Source of the DNA: Bugulina stolonifera
Lineage: Eukaryota > Bryozoa > Gymnolaemata > Cheilostomatida > Bugulidae
Direction: 5' to 3'
Length of the DNA: 64,000 nucleotides
NCBI GenBank assembly: GCA_935421135.1
Contig: OW285192.1
Location: 2,523,501-2,587,500 of the forward strand
The notes beneath the pieces are model-generated. The model saw only the letters and a list, made by a program, of their open reading frames with translations, did not search any database and was not told the DNA's origin. The position numbers were made by a program, and so were the translations under genes. Positions within the stretch are counted from its first letter, which is position 1. Every line of letters starts with the position of its first letter. Below, in pieces: positions 38,101 through 47,179 of this stretch.

Positions 38101-41100
38101 CCTATACTAGCATACGCTAGCAAATGCAGTCCCACTTCCTGCAGGCAAATGCAGTCCTACGGTAGCTCCAATACTAATGCACCTAGGAGTTACTGTAATA
38201 CATCAATAATAGGCTAATCAAAATATAAGGTTGGTGGGCTGGGTTCCAAACCTCTGTGGGCCTTTATATGAGCTGGTTTTTCTACTGGGAAATGAGGACG
38301 TGTGAGCAAAGTGTGAGTGAAGAGTGAGTTCTTCGTCAAATGGGGACATTGAGCAAGAGGTGACAATTCCTTAAAATGGACTATTCTCCATAGTTTGTCT
38401 TGAACGTTCGCAACCAATTATGTTAGCAAATTTACTTTAATAAGTACTTGAGCAGATGTTACTAAGTATGGGATCAGTAACTCCATCACTCCCTCTCACC
38501 TTGCACATGCAATATAATACAACAATACAAAACAACTACAAAATCTACCTCTGCATCTATTTATGAAACCAAACAATATCATGCTATGCGTTACTCCTGA
38601 TCTTTATTGACTGAAACACATGCTGTGTTAGTCTTCATTGGATCTTTCTTTTCAGTATTTTTATTTGACTCATCTAGTGGGCATTGATTGCACAATTAAT
38701 TATATCTTCATTTGCACATTTTATTGGAGTAGACCTAACAAATATGGAAATCAAAATGCGATGAAAAAACTATCACACATGTACATGTATATCACAAATC
38801 CTCTCCCGGGAGCTTCTTCAATTGTTGGATTTTCTACAACACAAAAAGAAAGCAGATGTACTCTCTTCGTGGATCATGAGAAATTATTCATCCGCTAAAA
38901 TGGCTTCTAGAGAACGAATTGACTTTACTTTTAACAGCATCACAAGTCTACACAACACCACATAAATTGACAAAGTGATCATTTGTGTACCAAACATGGA
39001 AATAACATCGAGTGCTAGTTGGCTTCCTAAGTGCTCAATACAATTTAAATGTAGAAACCTATTTTGCGATTTTGGAGGCAAGCTGTCTTACTTCAAAAGC
39101 AACATTTTCTCCTGAAAAATGTTACACTGTGAGAAGCGCATTCTTTTAATTATGCTGTATTCTGAAATACTCACCTGTCTTTTTTCTGCAGGTAGGCAAT
39201 ATACCATTTAATTTTCTGCCATTCTCTTTTGCAACCACTTGCTAGCTTGAACATTTCAATGCTTTGTTTGTTTGGAATGACGCTCAAAGACTCTTTGAAA
39301 TATTCTCGAACAGCCTTAACCTCCTTCTTAGTCCAAACTAAAAATTAACTAAAAATAACAAAGTGAAACATGGGAGACAACGGAATGTTATTGTTTTTAG
39401 ACACTATACTGTTTAACCAAAAGATCTACAAAAACACATGCATGCTGCTTCTAATACTACTAAAGTCAATTTGTCAATTGGGAGGGTAAAACTTGGTCAG
39501 GTGAACCGGTGAGCTCCACCTGTACTGTATTGCAATTACTTTTTCAAGAAAGACCTTGTGTGCCAATGAAGTACAATTAAAATCTCAAATAAACCGTATG
39601 GAAAACTGAAAAAAGTGCAAACTCAATCTTCAACAAAGGCCATCTGAGTTGTCCACCGCCTGCAACAGACTATCTAATTGCGACACAATGGGTAAAGCAG
39701 TAGGAGCCTTACCTCTCCTTACCATGGCACTATAGCTAGCCCCACCAGCGTTACCTTTACTAGTCTTCAGCGCAGGTTGTATCTCCTGAGCATTTACGTC
39801 CAGCCTCCACTTGTTGTGGGCCAACCAACGGGGGCAGTCCATCTACAAGTGACTCTTGTCCCCACAGAAGTTGCACAACTTCTCGGGACACTGACCAGCC
39901 CAGTGACCATGGCCATCACACTTGTGACAAACATAACCTGGACAAAGAGCAGCACGATGACCCCTATAACCATTACAAAAGGTATACCTGCGCGTACCAT
40001 CCTTACCGTACACCTTACCTGCGTAGGCATTAGGTCTAGTCCTACCTTTACCGTCTACCTTCTTGATCACCAAGTTACCTTCGGCGTCCCTGACTATCTT
40101 CACACTCTTAAACTTGTCCCGTTCCTTTTTGTCACCATCCTTCCTGCGACCAGGGCCATCACCAGGAGTTTTTCCAGGTCCACCTGCAGGTCCTCAACCA
40201 GGTCCACTACCACCAGGTGCCCCACCACCCGCAACCTAAGCCATTGTAGTTTATTTGCATTCACAGCTGCTGTCAAGATCTAAAACTAGAAGCCTTTGTT
40301 GCCATAAAATACCATGTCTAATTTTTTGGGTAGTCGAGAGATGTGACCCCTCCTAGTGACCCTAACATTCCTATCTACAGGTGTAAACCCTGCATCGCCC
40401 TCACTACTGTCGGGTATCACAGCACTATTTAATATTATCAGTTACGGGCTCCATGGGAGCTTGCTCAGGGGCCAGAGTATAATCGTCCTCACTACCACTA
40501 TCATACATAAGCATATTGTGCATTTTCTCCTACAGAGCTATCAGTCCTAGTCTCAGAGGCTAGAACGTAATCATTATCGTCCTCACCTTGTGACGAAACA
40601 TCGCTGAGGACAAACAGGTGTTTTCTATTTCTACGTAACTCACTCAAACCACTATTGACCCAATAGCTGTCAGGTAAGTCAGCCTTCCTGATAACAGTCC
40701 CTCTAGAGCCGATATCACTAGGTGCCTTAACATACACTAGCTGACCTGGCTGTAGCTCAGACAGTTCGGCTACCCTGTACTTTCTATCCCAGCGGTTTTC
40801 AATCTTTTTTCTACGTTTATTTTCCTTTATCTCAAATTGGCCATAATCAACATCGCTTTCATATGGAAAGCCTAACCTAGACCTAATAGCTCTCCTGAAC
40901 ATTAAGTCGCTCGGAGAGTAACCACAATCCAGAGGGGTAGTTCTATAAGCACACAAAGCTACTTCCCTATCTGTGCATTTCTCTCACAACCTTTTAATAG
41001 CTTTAATTGAACTTTCTGCAAGCCTATTAGAAGGTGGATACCTAGGGCTGCTTGTGGCTAGAGTAAAACCAGCCTCTTCCCCAAATCCCTTAAATTCCTT

Positions 41101-44100
41101 TTGAGTAGTAGTCTACCATTACAAGGAATAATTCATTATCAAAAACAAATGCATCAGTACCTATCACCTCCTAAGGGTAGGAGGGTATCTCTGACTCTCG
41201 CATAGGTTGGTGTTTAACTTGTGAGTGCATAATACACATATCACAGCAAGTAATGTAGTCAGCTATATCCTCACTAACACCCGGCCACCAAAAGTGGCGT
41301 TGGGCCCTACGGCGACATTTAGTAATACCTTGACGACCCTCATGACATAACTCTAAATATACAGATCTCAATGAGACGGGGTATGTATAGCCTAGAATCA
41401 TACATCAATAATCCATTATATACACTTAAGTGGTCACTTACGCCGTACAGGCATGGAAGTTCACCCTCTAGACCTTTTGCCCCTGAAGGCCATCCAAAAT
41501 ACATATATGCTATACATTGTTGAGCAGCAGCATCTTTGCTTACTGCATCCCTGTCTTCTCCCTCACATCCGTATATGCCGAGGAAGACACAATGAAGTTG
41601 ACATACATTTCTTTTTGCCTATATCACATGCTGATATGCCATTAGGGTGGCTTAGTGCATCTGCCAGCAACATGTGTTTACCAGGCGTATGAAATATAGA
41701 ATAGTCATAACGCACGAGTCTCAACTTAAACCGTTGAACTCTCACAGGCAAGTTTGAGAGGTCTTTCTCTCCCAATATAGCAATAAGCGGTTTATGGTCA
41801 GTTTTTATCTCAAAACTCCGGCCCATAGAGGTAACACCCCATAGAGCAGGAACTTAAAATTTTTCCGCCATTAAACGCCGATTGGCCACTTGATGCCAGT
41901 TTTCCCCACGGGCGGCCATGATGCGATAGGGATTTTGTCCGTTTGTTTACATTAGTTACCATTACAATTATATATAAAACATAAATTTTTTCGACGCTGT
42001 CATTTACAGATACTATTTGTGTTAAATGTTTTGAATTTATATCTAAACTGTTTAGTAACATCTCTGCTTTTTCACAATAACAGTGATTTTAAAAATCTCT
42101 TTGTAAAATAGGACTTTAAAGAAAAATAAGAATGGATGTTTACTCGACCAAATAATACTAGTAACCGACTAGCGCGGCAGCGTATATCGGTAGAAAGTCT
42201 GTGAATGCGTTGATTGGTCAACCAAAAGAAAACCGCATGTTATTGGGTATTAAAATCTCTAATCGCTAACATGATAGGCTTATTGTACAGAATTATCTGC
42301 CCATAAAGGACTTTCGATAGCACGCGAACAATTCTCTGTTTATTTCAAAAAATGAGCATGGAGCTAGTTGTACTAGTGGCATTCCTGGAACAATAATTAT
42401 ACTCGATCAATCATGTGATACCAGGATAAGCCGTAGGACAATTAACAACTACAGTAGCTTTAGCTGTATTGTAATTTGAGGTAAAAGTGTTACTTAATGC
42501 TACAGCTATTAAGTAAAGTAATCTTGCCTACTGAAAGCCCAAATAACTAGAACTAGGACCTGTGTAATAATAATTTTGTGATGTACTAATATACAATATT
42601 TGCAATTACCATGCAGTTGCTATCAAAGTTACAAAATATAATAAATACAATAATTATGTTGGTCTGAAATAATTGGAAAATATATTGTGTGCAACAGAAA
42701 ATTTCAGATTATTGGTAGCAAAGAACAAATTTTGACTACTAACTAAATGACTAACTAATCACAGCAGCGCATAGGTAACTAATGTAAACAAACGGTAACT
42801 ACCCCAACACATCATGGCCGCCAGGGATGAAAAGTGGCATCACAAAATTTACCGGAGTTCCTGCTCTAGGGGAGATAACTCTATGCTCCGGCCTACCAGA
42901 TAATAATCAAATTTTTCACAGGCCCAGGTAACCGACAGGGCCTCCTTTTCTACCATAGCATATCTAGTTTCCGCCTCAGTCATTTTCCCCGAGGCGTGCT
43001 CTACAGGTTGCCATTCATTCTTGTCTGACAAAACAGCCCCTAAAGCGTTTCTACTGGAGTCGGCTGAGATTTGTGTTTCTTGAATGAGTTAGCAATCATT
43101 TCTACCAGGGAGTTATGCCTCCGGATGCGTGCTCCATGAGAACACGGGCATTGCTGAAGTACATGTGCTGTAGTGTTTGCAGCATTAGTACACACGGAAC
43201 AGATTTTACTGGTCCCAGGGTTCGTCCTAGAGCGCATCATTCTGCTTAGCATAAGGTTATGGTGTAGGTGTATACAGCGAATGAAGTCATGCCCCGTGAG
43301 CAACATGTTTGATTTTAATTCCCAGCTTTGCAATTTAGGGCAGTTTGGATGGTAGATAAGCCCTTTACCATCCACTGATTCGTGGAGGATTTTCTTATGA
43401 TGGTTATTCGCATCATTTTGGGTCCGGAGGGTAACTCGCTGTTTGATTCCCTACCGCAGCAGCGGTTAAAGGTTCACCGTACGTGTATAACAGGCGACAC
43501 ATTCTGTTATACCTCTGTACAGCGACGGTCTTAGGTTAGATGGTATTCCTAGTGCGCCGTCTCGTACAGAGGCATGAAAGATGGCTCTCGAGCAGTTGAT
43601 CTTTATTTTGAGCCAACTTTTTACTTCACCGCGTATTATCACATCAAGCTTACGCAACTTGCTGATATTACTGATTACAATAGCTTAGGAATTAGGTGAT
43701 CTCGCAAGATCATGAGCCTCTGCTGCGGCTTGAGAGGCGCTTTAGAGATGTTAGAAAGCGACACTCTCAGCTGCTCCTCAGGCAGGTGTATTGCCCCCAG
43801 GGCACCTATCTTTACCCCAAGGTATTTGTAGGTGTCAGATATTGTAAGAGGCCTGAGTGGGTTGCCATCCACAGATAGCATGTGACGAGGGTCACAAACC
43901 CACTTTTTCCTCTTCGAGCTTATGCTCAGTGTGGCGCTTTTATTAGCGTTGATGGCCATCCCACACTTATGCAGCTCTTTAATCAGAATGTCAAAATTGT
44001 GTGCTATGCCCGATTTGGTCTTGCCAAATAGCACAATGTCGTCTGCATACGCCATAAATGGAATTGTGGCTTCGTTACTGCTGCTGAACTCGTACCCGGT

Positions 44101-46731
44101 GTTCTGGTCCAGCTTTGCAGTGCACATCTCGATCATGGCATTGAACAGGTGTACAGATAGTGGGTCCCCCTGCTTAATGCCTCTCGCCCCAATGTCAAAA
44201 GTACATAGAACAGGCGTTTTGGATATTTCCTGTTTGATCCTATCACAGGCTTCCTGTTGGTCAGGACCCCAGTGCCATTCTGATTTACTACCCGATACTT
44301 TTTATATGGGGACACACAAACCAGACAGTTCGCTGCTGAATTTCATCACATAGTTAACCAAACCAGTAAACCTCCGAGCTTCAGTTTTGCTAGTAGGGGG
44401 TTGCATTTCCGTAATAGCTTTAACCTTATCAGGGTCCGGTTTAATACCCAAGAATTTTACTTCCTGTACCCCAAATTTTCATTTGTCCTTACGCAAAGTC
44501 ATGCCAGAATTTTCTACTGCAATAAGAACAAGACTCAGGAGCTGAGCTAATTCCAAAAGGCATGCGGTTGAACATGAACCTACCGTCAGCTCTTGTCAGC
44601 TCTTGTCAGCTCTTTACACCTCAGGTCCAATTTAACCTGCCAGAATCCAGAGTTAGCATCTAATTTAGAAAACGTAACTCCTTTTGATAATTCACTAAGG
44701 ATATCAGAAATCCTGGGCAGGGAATAAACCTCGCGTTTGACACACTTGTTCAAGTTGGTAAAATCAACACACATCCTAATCTTGTTACCAGGTTTGGGTG
44801 CGATAGTTAAACCAGAGCACCAATCAGTAGCTTTTTCTACTGGTTCAATAATTCCATCGGCTAACATTTTATTTAACTCCTCCTTAGCCTGATTTCTCAA
44901 GCCAGTTGCAATAGGCCTAGGTGCAAATAACCTAAAGGGTTTAGCTTCATCATTCAACTCAATACTGAAAGTACCTGGGATAGTACCTAGCCCGTCGAAC
45001 AGGAACAATTTGAGGTCAAACACATGTAAGCACATAGCGTTAACAATAGCCAATAATCTTAATTGTTTCAATTCTGACATTCCTAACAAGTTTCTGCTGG
45101 CACCTTTTAGCACATAAATATTATACAGATGTATTAACAGACCTAAAAGTGCCTGCTACGTTGAGCCTCACTCCAAACCTAGAACATCACAGGTCATTTC
45201 TGTCAGAGTTGACACATCCGCACCGGTGTCCAGGGGGAAATTGACAACGGTGATCATTAACCTTGAGCATTTTAATAAGCCTATCATCTAGTCAGCTTTT
45301 ATTTGTGGCCTCTGTAAATCTCACCCCTCGCCCTACCACTGCTCTCATAGCCATGGTACTTGTCATAGCTACGCTTATTTTGGCGCAACTTACAGTCTTT
45401 AACAGTGTGACCTACATTATGACAGTAATAACAGAAGTAACAGGCAGGTGAGCAATACCTTCCTGACTGACCAAATTGATCTAGCTGGAAACATTTAACA
45501 GCGACTGATGTTTTAGCTTTACCAGAGAGTGCTTTTCTCAGATATTTTACTACTTCCCTATCACTCATCTTCTAATCAAGGTCTTTTGTCTTTTTTCTTA
45601 CCTAGTCAGTAGATACCATCTTCTTCTATACTTGGTGTCTTCCTGTTTCAAGCCCCACAACTTTCACCTCCATTCTGAAGTTTGTAAGATGCTCACTTTG
45701 ATTATCTTCAGTAGCTTTGTGTTTACTCTCATCAAATCCAGTCAGTGAATGCCTGTCAGGGAACTCCTCAGCTGGACCAACCTTGACCGAATCCTACACC
45801 CTCTAATCCTACTAAGGTTTGATAGATGTTTTTGTCTAAAAGGCTTGGTTGGTACTTCTCTATCACAGAGCATTCCTGACCATCACTCCATCTATCCTAA
45901 GACATTCTCTTAGAAACCTTCCATCAAATGCTGTAGGCTCTGGACAGCTTTATCTAGTACATTTCAGTTATAAATTCAGTAATTGCAGAAATACCAGTGT
46001 ATTACATTTTGCAATTAGCTTTTCAACCCAATACTGAGCAGATGCACTTCTGACTTCTTGATCAGAAGAGTTTAGCCTGGCTATCACCATTAGTTGCTGG
46101 TTTATGTGCAATTGTAATTCCGATTGCTGATGCAGACCCTAGCAGGTTCACTATCATCAACAGTCGCAATAGTTCTCCTCACCTAATACCATGTTATGTT
46201 AGCTCAGGTTAAAGGTTGCAAGACAATAATAATAAAGGATAATTTTTTCACCAGTTATGCCACTAAATTGTCAACGATCAGTTCATTTATAATGGTAATA
46301 TTTATGATGGTTGTCATATTACTAACCGTTCTGTGTGTATTGTAGGTATATGTGCTCAAAAAGCAGGGATCAAAGGCTACAGCAGCATAAGATTTTCAAA
46401 CTGGGAGATATGGGACTACTACAACTATTGTTGGGCTAAGGAAATGACTATCCTTCACAAGGCAGACTATATAGTTAGGGAGCTATACTATTATGATAAA
46501 TATATAAATACACATAGCTTTGACTTCAAGTCCTGGGGAAGGACCGACCTGTACAGGACTCTAGGATTTGCACAGCAGAGAGCTAACAGAGCTAACCAGC
46601 CAGCAGAGTTCATGGGGTATCCCATGATATACAGGTGCTCGTCCACAACATGGCAGACAATCAAGGCAAAGTGCTTGCATAAACACATAGCTAACTGGAA
46701 GATTCCCTTACAACAAATTATAGACATTTAA
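20170..46731 (+). CDS. GT31 beta-1,3-glycosyltransferase (B3GALT family), six exons with a 22.6-kb intron
   Basis: Exons 20170-20352, 20974-21232, 21785-21836, 22895-23088, 23522-23728 and 46346-46731 join in consistent phase to 426 codons. Exon 1 encodes a type II signal anchor (about residues 12-32, LWSVICLQLAFFLLLSALFF). Exon 2 has CSEPVYLLVLVES and MERDYFRKRW, the donor-site start of the GT31 fold. Exon 4 has LMKTDDDMIV, the DxD metal site at 206-208. Exon 5 has YPDYMGGPGYVLAY and PMEDVFVG, where the acidic ED pair is the catalytic region. Exon 6 completes it as G-ICAQKAGI, exactly the family continuation, which is why I assign it despite the distance. The enzyme would add galactose or GlcNAc in beta-1,3 linkage in the Golgi; the acceptor cannot be told. 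An AATAAA lies at 46964-46969. Confidence 0.85.
20397..20602. repeat. 21-bp minisatellite in glycosyltransferase intron 1
   Basis: About ten copies of a 21-base unit (ATGTTATGCTGTGGTATACAG), nearly identical. The length is a multiple of three, so all forward frames stay open, giving misleading reading frames. Confidence 0.9.
21253..21757. repeat. 32-bp minisatellite in glycosyltransferase intron 2
   Basis: About 16 copies of a 32-base unit containing TATGTTATACTAATGTACAG then TACAATCATATG. The array fills intron 2 almost from donor (21233) to acceptor (21784). One early copy has the variant GTAGGCCTATG. Confidence 0.9.
21850..22404. repeat. 12-bp repeat array in glycosyltransferase intron 3
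   Basis: Over 40 copies of AACCATAACTGT with variants AACTAT and ATTCAT. The array starts within 15 bases of the exon 3 donor and yields open frames of up to 205 codons that are not genes. Confidence 0.9.
22606..22865. repeat. 16-bp repeat array in glycosyltransferase intron 3
   Basis: About 16 copies of a unit near GTACTGTGACTGGATA, drifting to GTACTGTAACTGTATA in later copies. It ends about 30 bases before the exon 4 acceptor, so intron 3 has two unrelated arrays. Confidence 0.85.
24180..25340 (-). pseudogene. Mariner transposase relic
   Basis: Read on the minus strand, the fragments fall in mariner order: FEEGRVSIEDDQG (about 25250), a helix-turn-helix segment CLTIREVSAETRLDLGTVQR (25150-25090), ILAKLVSPFLTNEQRASRVQ, then GIVHQPTRV and RRKRLPLWRSKS (about 24640-24700), HHDRASAHTA (24620, second catalytic Asp) and YSPDLAPCDFW (24535, third Asp of DD34D). 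Several frameshifts and stops separate the blocks, so the copy is dead. I did not find the terminal inverted repeats. Confidence 0.85.
25760..26160 (-). pseudogene. PIF/Harbinger nuclease C-terminal fragment
   Basis: VAATTALHNMLS is the usual 'ALHN' helix near the end of Harbinger nucleases. It is followed, across a frameshift, by HPGCVDSTYGNHLMEGQ and a C-terminal AAAEASETYCCYFNGAAMEG segment equivalent to the family's 'R..F..YFN..G.V.WQ' ending. No upstream catalytic part lies adjacent, so this is an orphan C-terminal piece. Confidence 0.6.
26161..27200. other. Intron sequence with no recognised element
   Basis: Part of the long glycosyltransferase intron. I see no gene, RNA or tandem repeat here. 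Confidence 0.4.
27201..27902 (-). pseudogene. N-terminal part of an R2-like non-LTR retrotransposon protein
   Basis: A 233-codon open frame contains CPGCSNAATDTGYTTLCLAC and CKYNGCGKTSRTKSGCSNHQ followed by HNAHP, a C2H2 finger of the kind ('C..CGK.F.S.SG...H...AHP') found at the N-terminus of R2-clade proteins. The following RRTGGVWERAYLMLL helical part and proline-rich linker fit the region before the reverse transcriptase, but no RT follows at this site. It may derive from the same family as the RT fragment at 43075-44193. Confidence 0.5.
27903..28880. other. Intron sequence with no recognised element
   Basis: AT-rich sequence; only short unsupported frames. No tandem array or inverted repeat was noticed. 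Confidence 0.4.
28881..29275 (-). pseudogene. DDE-type transposase C-terminal fragment
   Basis: On the minus strand YCAVWNESMSGRNGNDIASA is followed by ILRGDSRVPQNKNSHM and, in another frame, GPGHSTIQDLNECDTIEK. This trio ('W.E..AGRG.NEIAS', 'SD.C..QN.N' and 'PGHS.IQ..D...S.IE') is a recognisable signature of an invertebrate DDE transposase family that I know only as uncharacterised proteins. Frame changes show decay. Confidence 0.55.
29345..30463 (-). pseudogene. HARBI1-like (PIF/Harbinger) transposase exons, one exon duplicated
   Basis: Four minus-strand exon-like blocks with good splice signals: about 30463-30299 (ends LAALWYFAIAQFLK, GTAAGT donor), about 30106-29913 (SMSSEAFRSSFQMTKR, GTATGA donor), about 29722-29555 (LAALWYFATEESYRTISQK) and 29443-29345 (HRHGQSSVHDVVTSALKVIS, then YVEWS and a stop). 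The middle and last blocks match the N-terminal helical domain of Harbinger nucleases ('F...FRMS', 'LW.LATGES.R.I', 'S.V...V..V..AI'). The first block is a diverged second copy of the third (both begin with ECF-R/K-FMT/TTAV), so an exon has been duplicated. The nuclease domain with its catalytic DDE is missing. Confidence 0.55.
30525..30935. other. Pyrimidine-rich block encoding Arg/Glu-rich coil on the minus strand
   Basis: A strongly CT-biased plus strand whose minus strand reads as Arg/Glu-rich sequence broken by stops. The same character recurs at 35990-36330. It may be a decayed coiled-coil ORF of a mobile element; I cannot identify it. Confidence 0.35.
31126..33063 (-). pseudogene. Relic of an uncharacterised DDE transposase family
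   Basis: Minus-strand blocks in order: LLICAGILFTGSLPTKVLRM (about 32970), HLNGDGRLSSLWKYTLMDAE (about 32500; the GDGR Asp is probably catalytic), MELEGIKRC, an in-frame TAA, then NKYMAEHRKEVRNFYNTWHI ending at a GTAAGT donor (about 32155), TSELESFHGCLNRNAPKM (about 31740), a HSADCASQRKSKATKQMP block (about 31580) and LTDFKIIHTLASKGPTYESL (about 31230). The motif order (ILFSG..T.VLR, GDGR..SP....YTLMD, ..WHVAKS, STS.LE.FH) matches a transposase family widespread in cnidarians and fish that lacks an established name to my knowledge. The stop and missing pieces indicate inactivity. Confidence 0.55.
35984..36840. other. Arg/Glu-rich decayed coding block
   Basis: The minus strand reads AERMAERSQRLRERCQRRIR and similar sequence for about 70 codons, followed leftwards by more RE repeats. 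Upstream, to 36840, there are broken frames with NLNRAIDRVRGHRARRTG. The composition resembles the block at 30525-30935. No family was recognised. Confidence 0.3.
37760..39100. other. Intron sequence with no recognised element
   Basis: No gene, RNA or tandem array found, apart from a short direct repeat of CAAATGCAGTCC near 38118-38158. Confidence 0.35.
39600..40285 (-). pseudogene. Zinc-knuckle (gag/ORF1-like) protein fragment
   Basis: The minus strand encodes a Gly/Pro-rich start, a Lys/Arg-rich stretch, then three consecutive CCHC knuckles: CNGYRGHRAALC, CHKCDGHGHWAGQC and CNFCGDKSHLxMDC, the last interrupted by a TAG codon at about 39842. The tail is Ala/Ser-rich (NAGGASYSAMVRRGKAPTAL). 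Three knuckles in series suit the gag of an LTR element or ORF1 of a non-LTR element. It lies just past the 3' end of the decayed gypsy pol, in the same orientation, so it is a separate element and not that element's gag. Confidence 0.5.
41824..42885. mobile_element. 1,062-bp hAT-like non-autonomous element with 8-bp target duplication
   Basis: It interrupts the gypsy RNase H codons. The ends are inverted: CATAGAGGTAACACCCCATA at the left and, read on the opposite strand, CATAGAGTTATCTCCCCTAG at the right, both continuing into GAGCAGGAACT. It is flanked by CTCCGGCC at 41816-41823 and 42886-42893. Removing the insert and one copy of the duplication restores the RNase H reading frame through this site. 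An 8-bp duplication and CA-starting short inverted repeats point to the hAT superfamily. It has no transposase frame. Confidence 0.9.
43075..44193 (-). pseudogene. R2-clade reverse transcriptase fragment inside the gypsy RNase H
   Basis: Immediately after the gypsy segment ...TPVLCTFD the frame passes into IGARGIKQGDPLSVHLFNAM, then FMAYADDIVLFGKTKSGIAH (YADD catalytic box, 44040), SDTYKYLGVKIGA, KPQQRLMILRDHLIPKLL, GEVKSWLKIK, DGALGIPSNLRPSLYRGI, and the CCHC of the R2 C-terminus (CSVCTNAANTTAHVLQQCPC, then RIRRHNSLVEM). It stops before the restriction-like endonuclease and goes straight back to gypsy sequence at about 43071-43080. The fragment lacks both ends of an R2 element. It has at least two frame changes. 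Confidence 0.85.
45571..46345. other. Probable gag remnant of the decayed gypsy and end of the long intron
   Basis: Minus-strand frames upstream of the zinc knuckle (for example GLETGRHQV and DSVKVGPAEEFPDR) are short and broken, as expected for a decayed gag. Beyond about 46150 nothing was recognised up to the exon 6 acceptor at 46345. Confidence 0.35.
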
Positions 46732-46944
46732 GGCATTGTTGGCAGTCTGTTTTACAGTGTTGTGATCTGTACATGTATTTGTAGGTTTTATTTATTGTCA
46801 TTTTGTGAGTTGTTTTTTCTCTTTGAACATAAATGTTTAGGCTCACAATTTGAGGTGTTCAATTTGTATGCTTGTGGTAGTTGTATGAGAAACTGTGCTA
46901 GTGTAAAGGAAACTTATATACATAGTAATCTGTTAATATTAAAT

Positions 46945-46969
46945 TTTATTGAATTCATGCAATAATAAA
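46945..46969. terminator. Facing polyadenylation signals of convergent genes
   Basis: AATAAA on the plus strand (46964-46969) lies 233 bp past the glycosyltransferase stop. AATAAA on the minus strand (TTTATT, 46945-46950) lies about 230 bp past the GCNA stop. Each signal sits slightly beyond the other gene's, so the two mRNAs would overlap tail to tail by a few tens of bases. Assignment is by position only. Confidence 0.5.
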
Positions 46970-47179
46970 ATTAGCCCAGAATCTTAAAATAGTTTTGATT
47001 ACAAAGTAGAAAATCTAGGATTCTGCACAATAATATACATGTCTATATAATTGTAATATTATTTACATTACATTTTGTAGATATAAGATAAAACATTAAT
47101 ATATGTAGTTTACATAAATTATGCTCTTTTACATGGTCGACTCCAAACTGTTATACAGCCACAGTCAAGGCATCAACTG

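Larger units (their letters stand above)
33418..39337 (-). pseudogene. Exons of an unnamed C2H2/Tudor-like, Myb-like gene, partly broken
   Basis: Several exon-like blocks carry good splice sites. 39337-39175 is a Myb-like WTKKEVKAVREYFKESLSVI ... REWQKIKWYIAYLQ. 37747-37511 is low complexity, with the five-residue repeat NPTEV about five times, then PSNKKPRLSTPN. 37259-37171 reads IQDEWLPGTKDREEYEAEQQ. Small exons at about 34846-34800, 34772-34708 and 34592-34503 follow; the last reads LKLGDPVFAIYKDGQVYPAR, Tudor-like. 34260-33681 has a C2H2 finger YICLYCNMPQSKLPRHLENK, then GKGEIIVVYRGSQ and CIHCFGWYSRRDLWRHANRC. 33675 on has SVIGAARVLSGFDPQTNSFL and PSLALK. The last two blocks match a repeated zinc-finger family seen in invertebrates and fish, but there the Myb-like block is C-terminal, so two copies may be juxtaposed. 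A stop and frameshift lie near 34150. Confidence 0.4.
40286..45570 (-). mobile_element. Decayed Ty3/gypsy element carrying two nested insertions
   Basis: Reading leftwards: a zinc knuckle CYYCHNVGHTVKDC (about 45410), protease LDTGADVSTLTEM (about 45225), reverse transcriptase FRLFAPRPIA, NKIRMCVDFTNLNK and SKLDANSGFWQVKL (45113-44600), RNase H entry WHWGPDQQEACDRIKQEISK (about 44250), then an R2-like fragment. RNase H resumes at QISADSSRNALGAVLSDKNE (about 43060), is split again by a hAT-like element, and ends FEIKTDHKPLIAILG (41810). Integrase has the finger HEGRQGITKCRRRAQRHFWW (about 41320) and ESSIKAIKRL near 41020, but the core between DYYS and EFK is deleted. The C-terminus runs to about 40300. 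Stops and frameshifts are frequent. LTRs were not found. Confidence 0.85.

Noticed and set aside
43172..44353. Plus-strand frames antisense to the R2 fragment (60-143 codons)
   Set aside because: The minus strand gives clear reverse-transcriptase motifs across the same bases; the plus frames are shadows.
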